Shown here piece by piece: positions 36,366-48,735 of a DNA stretch of 64,000 nt. Below the pieces are notes generated by a model. It saw nothing but the letters and a program-made list of their open reading frames with translations, was not told the DNA's origin and did not search any database. The stretch spans positions 10,282,328-10,346,327 of the forward strand of contig CM060855.1 in assembly GCA_030737835.1 (NCBI GenBank), read 5' to 3'. Numbering within the stretch: the first letter of the stretch is position 1; every line of letters begins with the position of its first letter. Source of the DNA: Acorus gramineus (taxonomy: Eukaryota > Streptophyta > Magnoliopsida > Acorales > Acoraceae). Both the position numbers and the translations under genes were made by a program.

Positions 36366-37700
36366 TTAGCCCAAAGAGTGAGAGATCTCCTTGAAGAGTT
36401 CGACATGCTCCCCGGAAAGCGCCAAGAAGACGTCGACGGCGCCCTTGTCCTTACACGACGGCACGAATATCAGCAGCCCCTCCACGGGCAGGTTCGGCGG
36501 TAGGAACGCGCAGGGCCCTCCGGTCCCAAAGTCCAGGTCATGGAAGTTGAACCTCAGCCAGCTATCCACCTCGAGATTCGGGCACAGCGAGTTCCCTGCC
36601 TCGGGCGCGGTGGCCGACAGCTCTCCCACTTCTCCTGTACTAATCATCTCCCCGAAGTCGATGAAAGACCTGAAGTAGGCCTCGTCGACCTTGGCAACCG
36701 AGTCATGGATGGCCTTCACCACGTACGCATGGCTCTCCTTCAGGATCTCTCCCGTGCTCAGCCTCGGGTAGGCCCAGAGAACCAGGTTCCCGAAGAACTC
36801 CATCGGCACCGCCGGTTCCCTCATCCGGGCCCGCCCGTTCACCGCCACCCTCACCTGGCTCGACTCGCTTTCCCCGAGCCCACGCGCCTTCGTTATCTTC
36901 TTCCACACGTGCGCCAGCAGGCACTCGAACGTGCTGCATCGCCTCGTCGGCACCGCCTCGTCCTCTGACACCATCCTCTTCAGCCCGGATACAAACTCTG
37001 CGGAGTAGTGCACCACCAGGTTCTCGATCACCGAGCACGAACGCGGACTCGGCGCGGCCGAGTCGTGCCCTTCCTTGAACTCGATGGCCCGATGGTTGAA
37101 CTCGCTCCTTGGCGGGCTGCGCGGCACGGACACTGCGGCCCGATCCAGATACGGAAACGAGTCCATGCCCAGCCCGCGGACCGCCTCGGCCCAGCGCACG
37201 AGGAACCCGCTCATAGAGTGCCCGTCCGCGACCCGGTGGTGCGAGGTGACGCCGATGACCAGCCCGCCGCACGCGAAGCGGTTGAGCTGGACCTGGAGGA
37301 GGTACTCCACCGAGGCGTCCGTCGGGGGGTGGAGGAGGGCGAGTTCGTCTGACGGGTCGAGGGGGAGCCTGTCGGCGAGAGTGTCGGCGGTCCGAGTCTC
37401 AATGACTCGGACCCCCGCGTTGTTGAGGTGGATGGAGGGGCGGTTGTTGTTGGGGTCCGGACACATGCGGCCGGAGAGGTGGGGGAAGTGAGAGAGGACC
37501 TTGGAGAGGCCGTCTTTCATGGCGGAGTTGGTGGGCATGGGGGCGCGGAAGGCGTAGAGGGTGGCGACGTGGAGGTCGAACGCCGCCTCGTCAAAGATGG
37601 TGAGGGGGACGTAGGTGTCCAGGAGGGGATGTGGGGGTGATGTTGAGGATGGTTTTAGTATGGAAGTGCTGGTGGTCTCAATGTCACTGCCAACACCCAT
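36366..37700 (-). CDS. BAHD acyltransferase, copy 1 (agmatine/putrescine hydroxycinnamoyltransferase-like)
   Basis: A 444-residue intronless enzyme. The catalytic HXXXD motif is H155-RVA-D159 in SHHRVADGH. The structural DFGWG motif is D390-F-G-T-G394, with Thr where most BAHDs have Trp. VPLTIFDEAAFDLHVATLYAF, RFACGGLVIG and LPVEGLLIFVPS fit the clade that transfers hydroxycinnamoyl groups from CoA to agmatine, putrescine or other amines, giving defence-related phenolamides; the substrate is inferred. BAHDs are cytosolic. The start is MGVGSD because copy 2 is identical from exactly that codon, while the in-frame upstream part is leader. A TATATATA is at 37798-37805. GC content far exceeds the surroundings. 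It differs from copy 2 by A173, L435 and G444. Confidence 0.93.
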   Translation of the reverse strand: MGVGSDIETTSTSILKPSSTSPPHPLLDTYVPLTIFDEAAFDLHVATLYAFRAPMPTNSAMKDGLSKVLSHFPHLSGRMCPDPNNNRPSIHLNNAGVRVIETRTADTLADRLPLDPSDELALLHPPTDASVEYLLQVQLNRFACGGLVIGVTSHHRVADGHSMSGFLVRWAEAVRGLGMDSFPYLDRAAVSVPRSPPRSEFNHRAIEFKEGHDSAAPSPRSCSVIENLVVHYSAEFVSGLKRMVSEDEAVPTRRCSTFECLLAHVWKKITKARGLGESESSQVRVAVNGRARMREPAVPMEFFGNLVLWAYPRLSTGEILKESHAYVVKAIHDSVAKVDEAYFRSFIDFGEMISTGEVGELSATAPEAGNSLCPNLEVDSWLRFNFHDLDFGTGGPCAFLPPNLPVEGLLIFVPSCKDKGAVDVFLALSGEHVELFKEISHSLG

Positions 37701-37797
37701 TGTTTTCTCTTTGAGTAAGCTAGAGTTGGTTTTCTGTTGCTGTGGTGGATAGTGGGCTATGATTGGTGTGGGAGAGGTGATGAGGCGTGTGTGTGTG

Positions 37798-37805
37798 TAT
37801 ATATA
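37798..37805 (-). promoter_or_regulatory. TATA box of BAHD copy 1
   Basis: TATATATA about 100 bp upstream of the start codon, placed like TATATAAA of copy 2. Further up, CCGTCATTGTAGAA and a TTGACC W-box core are shared by both promoters. Confidence 0.5.
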
Positions 37806-37978
37806 GTAAACACAGGACAAGGAGATCACACACGTTTATTCTACAATGACGGCGACGGCTAATACATTGCAAAGTTTTGTCAGCCATCGATACATGATGT
37901 GTTGGGAAAAAAAAGAAAACGTGGTCAATCATCTTATTTCGTTCAACATCCACTACCTTATAACGATACCTCTATAGC

Positions 37979-37981
<3 letters not shown>

Positions 37982-38018
<37 letters not shown>
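37982..38018. repeat. (TA)n microsatellite
   Basis: About 18 TA units in the spacer upstream of BAHD copy 1. Confidence 0.85.
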
Positions 38019-38022
<4 letters not shown>

Positions 38023-38033
38023 AATGATTCGTA

Positions 38034-39309
38034 CGCCCCAATTTTTCAGGCCCCATCACAGGCCCCATAATGTGGCAAGTGTACATTGTCTATTATATCA
38101 TTTATTTGATAACTACCTTAACATGTATCCCTATGATTGTGGAGTATCATTTAATTCTGAAAATTATGTATTTATTCATCATTAATGGATTCTTAAAATC
38201 TTGCAATAGTATTTGAGAGGGACCAGAGAAGTCATTGATGTTGAAACAATTGAAAATATATCTTGTATGCGAAATGAGGAGGTTTTACATTGATTTTGTT
38301 TATGAAGAATACATGGGAGCAAATCAGAAATTCTATTTTTGAGGAGAAGGCACGAAATCGTTTTTTTTTTTTTTCGATTTGGATCTCACATCAATGTCTC
38401 TCGGATCAGGTTTGACATTATTAGATTCGTAAAAAAATTGTGTTTTGCCTTTTGTTTTAAATATTTAAACACAATTTTTTTTCATGTATTGAATGTCATT
38501 TATCACATTTTGATTTGTTTTTGTTTCAATATCTAAATGTAACACTCGATATCGTTACATTTTATATATGAGTAGTTTGTTTGATGTTACTGCTACATTG
38601 TTGACAATGTAATTTTTTAAATCTGTATTATTTTTGTTACATTCGTAAATGTAACAGTCAACCGCATGCATGTATTGATTTATATTTGTTATATTTATGA
38701 ATGTAACATTTATTGCATTTGTTTCAATGTAAATAGTAATTTATATTTGTTACATTTATTACTATAACAGTCAAATACATATGTTTGTTAAATGTATCAC
38801 ACAATAAAAAAAGTGTTTGACATTTTCTATAAAATGTAACTGACTATTGAAAATATAATCTGTTTCTAAATTGTTTAAACATTGCATGGAATGTAAAATA
38901 TTTAGGTAGGAAAATGAAATTGTTTGTTATATTTATGTAAATGTAACAATTCTGATGTAAATGTAACAAATCGTTGTGAGAGATATAAATATTTAATAAA
39001 GGTATTTGATGTAACTAATTCATATAGTAACCATATGTGTTTTTTTATTTAAATTTGAATACAATAAATATCCAATGTAATTTAGGTAAGGATTTTAAAA
39101 TTCAAAATTTGAAATGGTTAAATGGATTTCAAGATTTACATGGAAAGGTAATAACCGAATAGAGAAAATTGAGGGATTTGAGTTAATGAGAGAGATTTTT
39201 AATGAATGGCATATTTGTATTTTGCCATTTTATCACTTTAAAAAGTCAACAAACAAAATAAAACAATCAATGAGATGATGACACCTCATGGGGCTTATAT
39301 TTTGGGGCC
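38034..39309. other. Possible TIR-bounded element with AATGTAAC-rich interior
   Basis: GCCCCAATTTTTCAGGCCCC at the left resembles the complement of the right end (GCCCCAAAATATAAGCCCC). Between 38520 and 38960 the words TGTTACATT and AATGTAACA occur more than ten times, often as quasi-palindromes. No target duplication or coding sequence seen. Confidence 0.3.
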
Positions 39310-40689
39310 TAGGTATCATGACTGATATATATATTTATCAACTTTTCATAATTCCTCTTAAAAAAAAGGGTTACCTATACCTATACGAATATTCACAAAG
39401 TAAAGTCAACTTTTTTTGTCCAACTGTCAATTTTGTATCTTCGGAATTCTATTTACCCGTCTGGATGTCATGTTGGAGGGCGTTGGTGGTCTGGAACACG
39501 CGCGGGTGAAAGCCTAACGCGGAATCAGAGACATTTTCACTTTCGCAAAGTCAAATCGGAGTCTTGCATTCCATATGTGAAAAGACACGGTTTATTAACG
39601 CGAGAAAACATGGCTTTTGTAAATCCGGACCTCTCTAACTTATACAATTGGGCTTGTAAATTACTACTGTCTCCGTATATTTCCATAAATTCCTTGTTTT
39701 GTTCGGTCTTAAAAAAAAATCATATCCCCCTTTTGTTTAGGGGCATTTCAGTAATTAAACGAATTGGGCAAATGTAAACACAGGTTTGACATATAAACAT
39801 CTCATTTGCGCTTGTGATTTGGTTGTGATTGCACATATTTCCCACCACGAATTGAAACGCAATGTATTGAGAATCTAATGGTGTCCACTGAACGAAACGG
39901 AGCGCATTGAGAATCCAAAGTTTAAATAAATGACTTTCAACATTTTTTACAATATAAATATTAAATGTAATTAATTACGATCACCAATTTGAGCCTGGTA
40001 TATAAATTTTTACATGGTATTTGTCATACTAATTAATCAAAATACATTGAGAAACTGTTAATTATCCATGTTGTATCGATTAGAACTCTTCCCGGGTATT
40101 TTCATATATGAACTTACTAAATCGTAATCTATTCAACCAAGGGCACTATTGCATTTAGTCTTTTTTGTGGTTTAAATGTTTCATTATAATTTCAGTGAAA
40201 CATATGCATCGTTAGATGAGGTATATATATCGTTATCTTTTTTTTACATTTACTAAAAATAGGTTCATTCAATTCGAAATAAAACAATATACATTTTTCA
40301 TTAAAAGATATCCATGCATTTTTCAACCAATTATACCGCGGAGAAGATGTTTTTGTAACAAGAGCATGTTTTTAGTACATGCACTCATTACAGAATTAAA
40401 CATATATATTTTTAAAAAGTTACTTATAATTTTTAGTACGAAAAGTATACTTAAAAAAACAAATATAGAAAATGAGTTTCTTTAATATTTAAATTATTTT
40501 ATTCAAAATTATATTATTTTAATGTATATTCAAATGTAGCTAATATGAATATGATTGAGTTGTTAGAAGAACTTAGATCAATCGTCTCCTTTAAAAGGTT
40601 ACCCCATTTTGATCTGAGGGCAAGAAACCCCACTTCTGAGAAACGTATAATAATTTTCTTCCTAGCCACTTATATATTTTTTTGCATCA

Positions 40690-41132
40690 GCCTTCATCGC
40701 CCCGGAACGGGCAAGGTGGCCGCTCACATCTCACAATCAATCGTCCCGGCAGGCACTTGGGCGATCTGGCTCTCTCGAAACGCCACACTATTTAGGGGTT
40801 CGAGAATATATTGGGAGAATATGTGGGAGTTGTTTTGCTGGTTTGTGCGCGATTGGGGTCGGTTCATCGCAAGCGCGAGGGAGGTACATTTTGACAACGG
40901 GCGCCTGAGGATCGAGACTTAAATGGGGAAAATTCCCGGTGGCAAGCCCGGTTAAACATCTCTAACAGGTCATGCCGCCGAGGATAATCTCTTCCTTACT
41001 TCCTCCTATGTAACCAGCCAGATGCTTTCTGGTGTTGTTTCTTCTACTTCTTCTCACCTCCTTCAGTGTTGTACTTCAAAATCGCTAATGAAATCGGAGA
41101 AACAATATCTATCCAATTTTCAAAAAAAAAAA
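40690..41132 (+). mobile_element. LINE 3'-end remnant
   Basis: An open frame ends GTWAIWLSRNATLFRG ... VHFDNGRLRIET, the W-x-I-W-x-x-R-N pattern found at the C-terminus of plant L1-type ORF2 proteins. After the stop come about 190 bp of untranslated tail and an 11-base A run (41122-41132). ATCAGCC precedes (40686) and follows the A run, possibly a short target duplication. Heavily 5'-truncated. Confidence 0.6.
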
Positions 41133-42084
41133 TCAGCCAACTTCTAATGTTTTTATTTGGAAACCACAACTTCTACTGTGTTTATTTCAAAAATAGGAAA
41201 CCTAACACCTCGTGAGTCGTGACAGTGTTTAGTTGTTTATTTGTTGTATGAAAATAGACTACTACAGTACCACGCAAGATGCATTCGAATCAACCAAAGT
41301 CGACCATGTCACATTTTTTATCTAATGATATTCTAATCCAAAAAAACTAGGCATCCTAGAACCTGCGTGTGTCAGTTAATTAATGATCGATTAAGTTTTA
41401 GAATAAAACAAAGTTCACTCTTTTAGCCACATCAGCTGAATGTGATAAACAGAATTGAAAAAGAAAAAATTCGCCAAAACGAAAGAACTGCCAAGTGAAC
41501 ATTAGAAAAAACTCAAATAGGCAAGGCTATCTCACGCGTTACAAATAGCTCAACGTGCTATATTATTATTATTAGATAGGTAGGGAATTATTTTGTCAAT
41601 ACTGAAACCTTGAATGGAGGTGAGGTGGATGCACAAAGTCTGTTCACGTGCACTTATTCCTCACAACAACCCTTTTCCATTGGTTTTCAAGAATTGTTCA
41701 TTTGTTTTGTATTTCTAAACATTTGGTACATTTGTTTCATATTATGGGAAATATAAAATTTGGCTTTATCGAACAAATAATATGTATCACCTGACGTTGC
41801 ATCCCATTTGATGTTTTTATGCTATTATTATATGATCATATATCACCTAGTATTCACATAAATCATACCACATCAATGTCATATCTACTACATCCGTTTT
41901 GTTGTAATTCATTATATTTTTGCCTTATTATCAACTTCAATATAAATTTTTTTGATGTTCTATTTTATCTTTATTATTGATATATATATCTTTTAAAAAA
42001 ACAATAATAATAATAGTTTGCAATGTGAAAGAGATTGCTTTTTTTCTTCATGATGCAAAAAAAAGTTGAAAATCAAAAGACCAG

Positions 42085-42248
42085 AATGGGTGCCTAATTT
42101 TGATCCAACTTTGGGAGGTCTTGGATCACATTATCAAGGCAACTTCCTGCTTTAAGGACCATTTTAATTTTCAAACGAAATGCATGACATTTGATTAAGG
42201 AGGACTCTGTGAAGACCTGAATCCACCAACCTTTGACCACTAAAACCG
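42085..42248 (-). repeat. Dispersed repeat, copy C
   Basis: Minus strand reads TTTTAGTGGTCAAAGGTTGG, AGGTCTTCAC, GCAGGAAG and ATCAAAATTAGGCACCC in order, matching 56307-56488 (about 80%) and, more weakly, 45725-45892. Confidence 0.65.
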
Positions 42249-45200
42249 GAGTTCACTCTATTTGAAGTTTGAACATAATCAAAGTTTATTCTATAATAGA
42301 AAATCCAATGTGAGTTGGTGGAGATGCACCTGCCCCTTTTGAGAGACCTCACACAAAATCCTATAATTCTCTTCTATAATTGTATAATTATTTTGTTTGA
42401 ATATTTCTTAATACTATGTGCTTGTTTTATTAGAATGTCGCTTTAAATTTGGGTGGATGAACATAGATAGTGTTAAAAACTATAATACGGTTTTAAGTTA
42501 TACAAAACAATACATATAGAAAAAAACATAGAAAGAATATTATAGATTATTAGTAGTATAGAGTGAGGAAAAAAAAAAAAAACAAGCGTATCGAGTGGAC
42601 AAATCTATTCTCTGTTCAATGAAGATGGCTGGGGCTAGAGTTGTATTGTATTTCCTTAAGACTTTAATCACTCTGCTTTGGTGCTCTTGAATGCTGGGGA
42701 TAGTCTCCCAGGATACAATGATTAGACGTCGTATGGTAGTAGCACTTCAAATCACAAGATCAGTGAACCCACTGTTGTGTATGACACTCTCTCTAGACAC
42801 ACTAAACTGGACTGGACTGGATGCAATAAACAGTATGCAAGAACTGGAAGGACTTATGGTGGTCTTCAAAATGCAGGGACTTGAGTGTTTTTTGTAGAGG
42901 AGAAAACTGTTGAAGAGATTGTTGGAGACACCTATTCTTGTATTCAGTTTTCACTAAAACAGAGCTTAAGGCATCCATTATTCAAGCAACCAATGGCTAG
43001 ATTGTAACCGTCGATCCGACAACCCACAACGCATCTGACATTTCATCCATCGGACAGTTCAGATTGCATCTACTTAAAATGATTTCCACAGTTTGATTTG
43101 ACAAAAAGTCCAAAAAGAAAAAGCTCCAGCTCCTAGTGATGATGCGTACGTTCGCCTCTAAAACTTCCAATACGCTCACGCAGGCGCGACTCATGTGGTG
43201 GTGCCCACCACCACCCTGCATAGAAAGCAATTCACCATAGAGTACCACTATAGAGTGTTCACCAAAAGCAATTCACTGGAGTATAATGAGCTTATCTTAT
43301 AAATCCTCAATACTTTTTCTCAGCCGATATGAGACTATTACTTTTTCTTCCCCAACCACCAATCATGTTTACCATGTTATTGGAGAACTTTTGATTCAAT
43401 TTTCTCATTCACCCAAAAATGATTTTGAGAATGTAAATATATAATGTTTATCTTCTCGATAAGAGAAACGCAATCCAATGGATTTTCACTAAAAATAATT
43501 AGTGGAATCCAAACTCATTTCAATCAAGAAATGGTTAAAACCCAAGTTTTTTCAACAGATAAATTATACTTTCCTCCTAGTACAAAATTAAAGTTATCAA
43601 GATATGAATATTACAGTTTATCTATGTCAAACAAATCGTACTTCTAAATTAGGATCAACACACTATTTTCATTACCCATATTCTTGAATTTGGAAACAAA
43701 GGGGGTATGCAAATTAGAAACTCCCCCCTAGGAAAATATGTTTTTGAAACTAGTATATTTATTGCTTGTTTAAAATGATCAATATAGTTCATTGCAAATA
43801 AGTAATTCATTGTAAGAAAATATATAAAGCTAACTAATAGACTCTTGTTGTTGTAAGATGTCTTATATTCTATTTGAAGAGGTCACGAAGCGCAGCGCAG
43901 TCTTGATCTGAAAGGGCTGAGGGAATATCAACCTTGTCATCTATCTATGTAGTGTTACCATCTCTAATTAGTGTGCATTGAATTAGATATAGGCTATGTC
44001 ACTCTCCAAGCTTACCCCATCTGTCTCCAATTCATATAAGCTCTATTTACAAGCTCTTACTGGGTTCGGGTAATCGGATCTGTCTACTCCTGCTCTCTTC
44101 CATTATGCTTCCAATTATCATTGTTGGTGAGCACCCTTACTTGGACATTAAGGACACAGGGGGTGGGGACACGTCGAAGACCCTCCGAGCTCAAGTCATT
44201 AATAATTTCACCCACCTTAACGTGGAAAATAATTTTATCTACCTAAATAGAGAGAATCAGTTCTCCATTTATAGTAATCTTTTAGGTTGCTCTGTGATCA
44301 ACGGTGGATCTCTTCCTATATGATGGATGGGAGAGATCCATGATTTTCAGAGATTCCAAATATATATTTTGGGGATTTACTATTGAAATACTGATTTTCT
44401 TTAGTCAAAAATATATATTTTACAGTGATTTCAAGGATCAAGCAATGAAGATTTTGAATGAATGAGTCAATAGTCTATGATAACTCCAAATCAAACAAAT
44501 ATATCAACAAATCTATCACTGATAATCCTTAATTAAACAATTGATGAAATATACTAACTTGCATTACTGTCACCGTCTGATCTGAGGGGCATTGCAAGAT
44601 TCGGGTTACTTGGGTCGCAGAAACTTGCATTCGGGCTATGGGCCATGGGAGTCCAATCCGATTTGGTGGGCCCTAGGAAAATGGGCCCCACGATATCTTT
44701 ACTAATTTATTTAATTTGCTCAAAGTTCACCAATGTGGGTACGTACATCTGTATGTATTTCTTTGTGGTTAAGGCAGTTAAACTTTTTCAGGACACAACT
44801 AGTTCTACTAATTACAACCCATTAAAATCATGTGTTGCTGCAAATTTATAATATTTTTTTTGGTGGGTACATAATAATATATAATATTGATCCTGCATGT
44901 GAAATTTAATTAAAAAAAGAAAATTAGTAATCAACGAATGTATTTTTTTAAAATAAGATGGGTGTCAAGTTTTTTATGATAGTTGAAAAGTTGTTGAGGC
45001 AGCGTTTTTTCTTAGGGTTAATTCAGTCTTAATTAGTGCATGTAGAACAATCAACAAAAACAAAACAAATCACAATAGATTACACATATTTTACATGTTT
45101 TAGCAACTTGTCTACGCAAGTAATTGAAGATACAAGAGAAACAAGATCTCTCCTTTCCAGGAGGGTTTGATTTTCAAGAATAAACCTCTCATGCTAGCGA

Positions 45201-45724
45201 GTTAGAATGCAGTAAGACATCTCACAACAAAAATAATTTATCATAAATATAATTTAGATCAATCCATCTCTCCAATGATGTCATTTAGCCATTGAACATT
45301 CTTTTGTTTCACTTATAATTAATAATGTGAATAATGGAAAAAATGGTATTGATTCTCCGATGGTTATGCCCTCCTAAGTTAGAATAATCTTGTAATAGTC
45401 ATAACTAGCTAGATTATAGGAGGCAGATCTAAGTACCTATTTAATAACACAAGAAATTCAAACATAAAAAGGATAAATAGCAACATAACATAAATATATA
45501 TAATTATCTTTTATCCTCGTATAACTAAATCGAGATGGAGGATTAAATAATGGTTTACATTGAAATATTTTCTCTAGTAGAACAAACTTCGATTCAAACT
45601 ATTTTTTTTTCCTTAAAAAAGTAGAACTTGATAGTTGATACCAGAATTTTCATTGAAAAAAATGAGGTTATTCCCATTCCGAAGAGGAGGAGAAAGAAAA
45701 TAGAAAGGAAACAAAACAGGGCAT

Positions 45725-45892
45725 GGATTTAGGTCTTCAAAAAGTAAAAAAACTCTTAAAAAACGTGTTTGGTAGGAAAAAAAATTAGTTCAACAGAAGA
45801 ATGAAGTTGTCTGGATGACTGTATCATGGATCCAATTCACTAAAGCATCCGACGACTTTATGAAGTAGTATCAAAATTAGGCGCCCGTGCAT
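45725..45892 (+). repeat. Dispersed repeat, copy B
   Basis: Shares TTAGGTCTTCA, GTATCATGG, the GACGACTTTATGAAGT block and ATCAAAATTAGGCGCCC with copies A (56307) and C (42085). It is 1.5 kb upstream of BAHD copy 2, in the same orientation as that gene. Confidence 0.6.
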
Positions 45893-47286
45893 TCTAAACT
45901 TTAGACTTCTCAACTTTTGTTTTACATGACAAGAAATAGAGACGAAGCTAGCACTTTCACATTGCAATTTTTTTGCATGTTTTACTTATTAATAATAGTC
46001 ATAAAAGGAGAATAGATGAAAAATTAATTATTGTAGTGATATTAACAGTTACATTAATTAACATGTTTATTTATTGAACTGTTCGGGGACTTATCAGAGA
46101 ATTTTTGAAGTTTGTTGATCATGTTTTGTACGTTGATATACAAATCTAAAGATTTTTTTTTTTAATAAAACGTGGGCATATCTATTTTTAGAATGGATCA
46201 AACCTAAGCATCATTATCTTAATATTTTTTCTAAGTCTGCGCAGACTCACTCTTGGAGAAGAATATTATATACCTAGCCAATATTTTTTATTACAATATT
46301 ACGTGCACATAAAACATGTGACAGGAACTTTGTTGATTTAAATGGATTATTCCTTTGCACCACACGAAGTCGTCTAATTAATAAAGTAATTAAGTCTAAT
46401 TAAGTAATAAACAAGCGTCCGGCCGTACGGGAGTTTTTTTTTTTTTTTCCTTCTTTGAGATAGAAACCATTTAAAATGCTTACAAAAAAAAAAAAAATCA
46501 AAATGCAAAATTTATAGTTTATAAGTTGGGAGGAGAATTTTATTACAAGTTTCTCATCACATGTGGGATTACTTGCTTTTTCATATCTACAAGTGATTGA
46601 TTATATAACTTTTTAAAGAAAAGATTGGTAATCAAGTTTCTCTAATATTTTGGTTTCTTTAAATGGTAATCACACATAATAATTTTTAATATGTTATTTT
46701 GAAATAATAAGATTATATTTAACGGTCATGGAAGTGTTTGACAATCAAATTGTCCAACGATTTTTTAATCTAACCTGATCCCAATGCTCAAAGTTCATTG
46801 TAATAAATATTTTATAAAGATTCTCTTTAATTAATATAACAAAATAATGAACTATTTTCTAAATGCATCCCAATAAATAATGAGAAATACTCAGCAAAAA
46901 TTTTTCTATATGTATTGATGAGTGTGCAAGCAATGATGATAATTAATTAAAATTAGTTTTTGAGAAAATAAAGAATTTTACGACTGACTCCAAACTAAAT
47001 GGACAGATTTTAAAGACCCAAAACTGAAACTTATTTGGTCAAACATTAGATCAAAATTTGGAGTTTCGTTACAATAAATCATACTTCTAATTAGCAGAAC
47101 TAATAATTAATCAGAAATATAAAGTTGGCGAGACATCGTTTTAGGAGTGGGTGTTGACCATGTCCCACGGTTTTCTGTTCTCCTAACACAAAAAAATTAC
47201 GTACGTATCAATATTGACGGTCCAACCTTTGCGTCATCTTCGCCAACACCGTCATTGTAGAACGCGTGATCTCCAATTCCCCTCTC

Positions 47287-47294
47287 TATATAAA
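47287..47294 (+). promoter_or_regulatory. TATA box of BAHD copy 2
   Basis: TATATAAA 107-114 bp upstream of the start codon, preceded by the conserved CCGTCATTGTAGAA...GTGATCTCC block also present upstream of copy 1, and by a TTGACC core near 47155. Confidence 0.55.
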
Positions 47295-47400
47295 CAGTAA
47301 ACAATCACCTTCACCTCCTCCCACCATTCAAAACCACCACTCACCACAACAAAAGAATACCAAATCTAGTCACTCAATCTTTTCTCATCAAACAAAAACA

Positions 47401-48735
47401 ATGGGTGTTGGCAGTGACATTGAGACCACCAGCACTTCCATACTAAAACCATCCTCAACATCACCCCCACATCCCCTCCTGGACACCTACGTCCCCCTCA
47501 CCATCTTTGACGAGGCGGCGTTCGACCTCCACGTCGCCACCCTCTACGCCTTCCGCGCCCCCATGCCCACCAACTCCGCCATGAAAGACGGCCTCTCCAA
47601 GGTCCTCTCTCACTTCCCCCACCTCTCCGGCCGCATGTGTCCGGACCCCAACAACAACCGCCCCTCCATCCACCTCAACAACGCGGGGGTCCGAGTCATT
47701 GAGACTCGGACCGCCGACACTCTCGCCGACAGGCTCCCCCTCGACCCGTCCGACGAACTCGCCCTCCTCCACCCCCCGACGGACGCCTCGGTGGAGTACC
47801 TCCTCCAGGTCCAGCTCAACCGCTTCGCGTGCGGCGGGCTGGTCATCGGCGTCACCTCGCACCACCGGGTCGCGGACGGGCACTCAATGAGCGGGTTCCT
47901 CGTGCGCTGGGCCGAGGAGGTCCGCGGGCTGGGCATGGACTCTTTTCCGTATCTGGATCGGGCCGCAGTGTCCGTGCCGCGCAGCCCGCCAAGGAGCGAG
48001 TTCAACCATCGGGCCATCGAGTTCAAGGAAGGGCACGACTCGGCCGCGCCGAGTCCGCGTTCGTGCTCGGTGATCGAGAACCTGGTGGTGCACTACTCCG
48101 CAGAGTTTGTATCCGGGCTGAAGAGGATGGTGTCAGAGGACGAGGCGGTGCCGACGAGGCGATGCAGCACGTTCGAGTGCCTGCTGGCGCACGTGTGGAA
48201 GAAGATAACGAAGGCGCGTGGGCTCGGGGAAAGCGAGTCGAGCCAGGTGAGGGTGGCGGTGAACGGGCGGGCCCGGATGAGGGAACCGGCGGTGCCGATG
48301 GAGTTCTTCGGGAACCTGGTTCTCTGGGCCTACCCGAGGCTGAGCACGGGAGAGATCCTGAAGGAGAGCCATGCGTACGTGGTGAAGGCCATCCATGACT
48401 CGGTTGCCAAGGTCGACGAGGCCTACTTCAGGTCTTTCATCGACTTCGGGGAGATGATTAGTACAGGAGAAGTGGGAGAGCTGTCGGCCACCGCGCCCGA
48501 GGCAGGGAACTCGCTGTGCCCGAATCTCGAGGTGGATAGCTGGCTGAGGTTCAACTTCCATGACCTGGACTTTGGGACCGGAGGGCCCTGCGCGTTCCTA
48601 CCGCCGAACCTGCCTGTGGAGGGGCTGTTGATATTCGTGCCGTCGTGTAAGGACAAGGGCGCCGTCGACGTCTTCCTGGCGCTTTCCGGGGAGCATGTCG
48701 AGATCTTCAAGGAGATCTCCCACTCCTTGGATTAG
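47401..48735 (+). CDS. BAHD acyltransferase, copy 2 (agmatine/putrescine hydroxycinnamoyltransferase-like)
   Basis: 444 residues, intronless, divergent from copy 1 with 9.7 kb between start codons. All family motifs are the same: H155-RVA-D159, DFGTG at 390-394 and LPVEGLL. By hand alignment about 14 of 1335 bases differ: none in the first 349, four up to codon 183, none for the next 670 bases, then ten in the last 120. Only three residues change: E173 for A, I435 for L, D444 for G. The leader and promoter outside the ATG are clearly diverged, and the 3' UTR is about 85% alike. Both frames are intact, so both probably encode enzymes; different promoters could give different expression. The first ATG of the conserved block is taken as the start. 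Confidence 0.93.
   Translation: MGVGSDIETTSTSILKPSSTSPPHPLLDTYVPLTIFDEAAFDLHVATLYAFRAPMPTNSAMKDGLSKVLSHFPHLSGRMCPDPNNNRPSIHLNNAGVRVIETRTADTLADRLPLDPSDELALLHPPTDASVEYLLQVQLNRFACGGLVIGVTSHHRVADGHSMSGFLVRWAEEVRGLGMDSFPYLDRAAVSVPRSPPRSEFNHRAIEFKEGHDSAAPSPRSCSVIENLVVHYSAEFVSGLKRMVSEDEAVPTRRCSTFECLLAHVWKKITKARGLGESESSQVRVAVNGRARMREPAVPMEFFGNLVLWAYPRLSTGEILKESHAYVVKAIHDSVAKVDEAYFRSFIDFGEMISTGEVGELSATAPEAGNSLCPNLEVDSWLRFNFHDLDFGTGGPCAFLPPNLPVEGLLIFVPSCKDKGAVDVFLALSGEHVEIFKEISHSLD

Larger units (their letters stand above)
41133..47100. other. Spacer between the two BAHD genes
   Basis: No convincing gene. It contains two copies of a 165-180-bp dispersed repeat (42085-42248 minus, 45725-45892 plus). 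The unusual transcript-like sequence at 42600-42960 has no intact long frame that I recognise. Confidence 0.45.

Noticed and set aside
36391-37640. Open frames antisense to or out of phase with the BAHD genes (also at 47461-48710)
   Set aside because: Shadows of a very GC-rich coding sequence; the BAHD frame carries all the motifs.
42600-42960. Possible transcribed unit beginning AATGAAGATGGCTGG
   Set aside because: Frame breaks within a few codons and no family is recognised.
43860-44330. Moderately complex block that might be organellar or repeat-derived
   Set aside because: I could not match it to any plastid, mitochondrial or transposon sequence with confidence.
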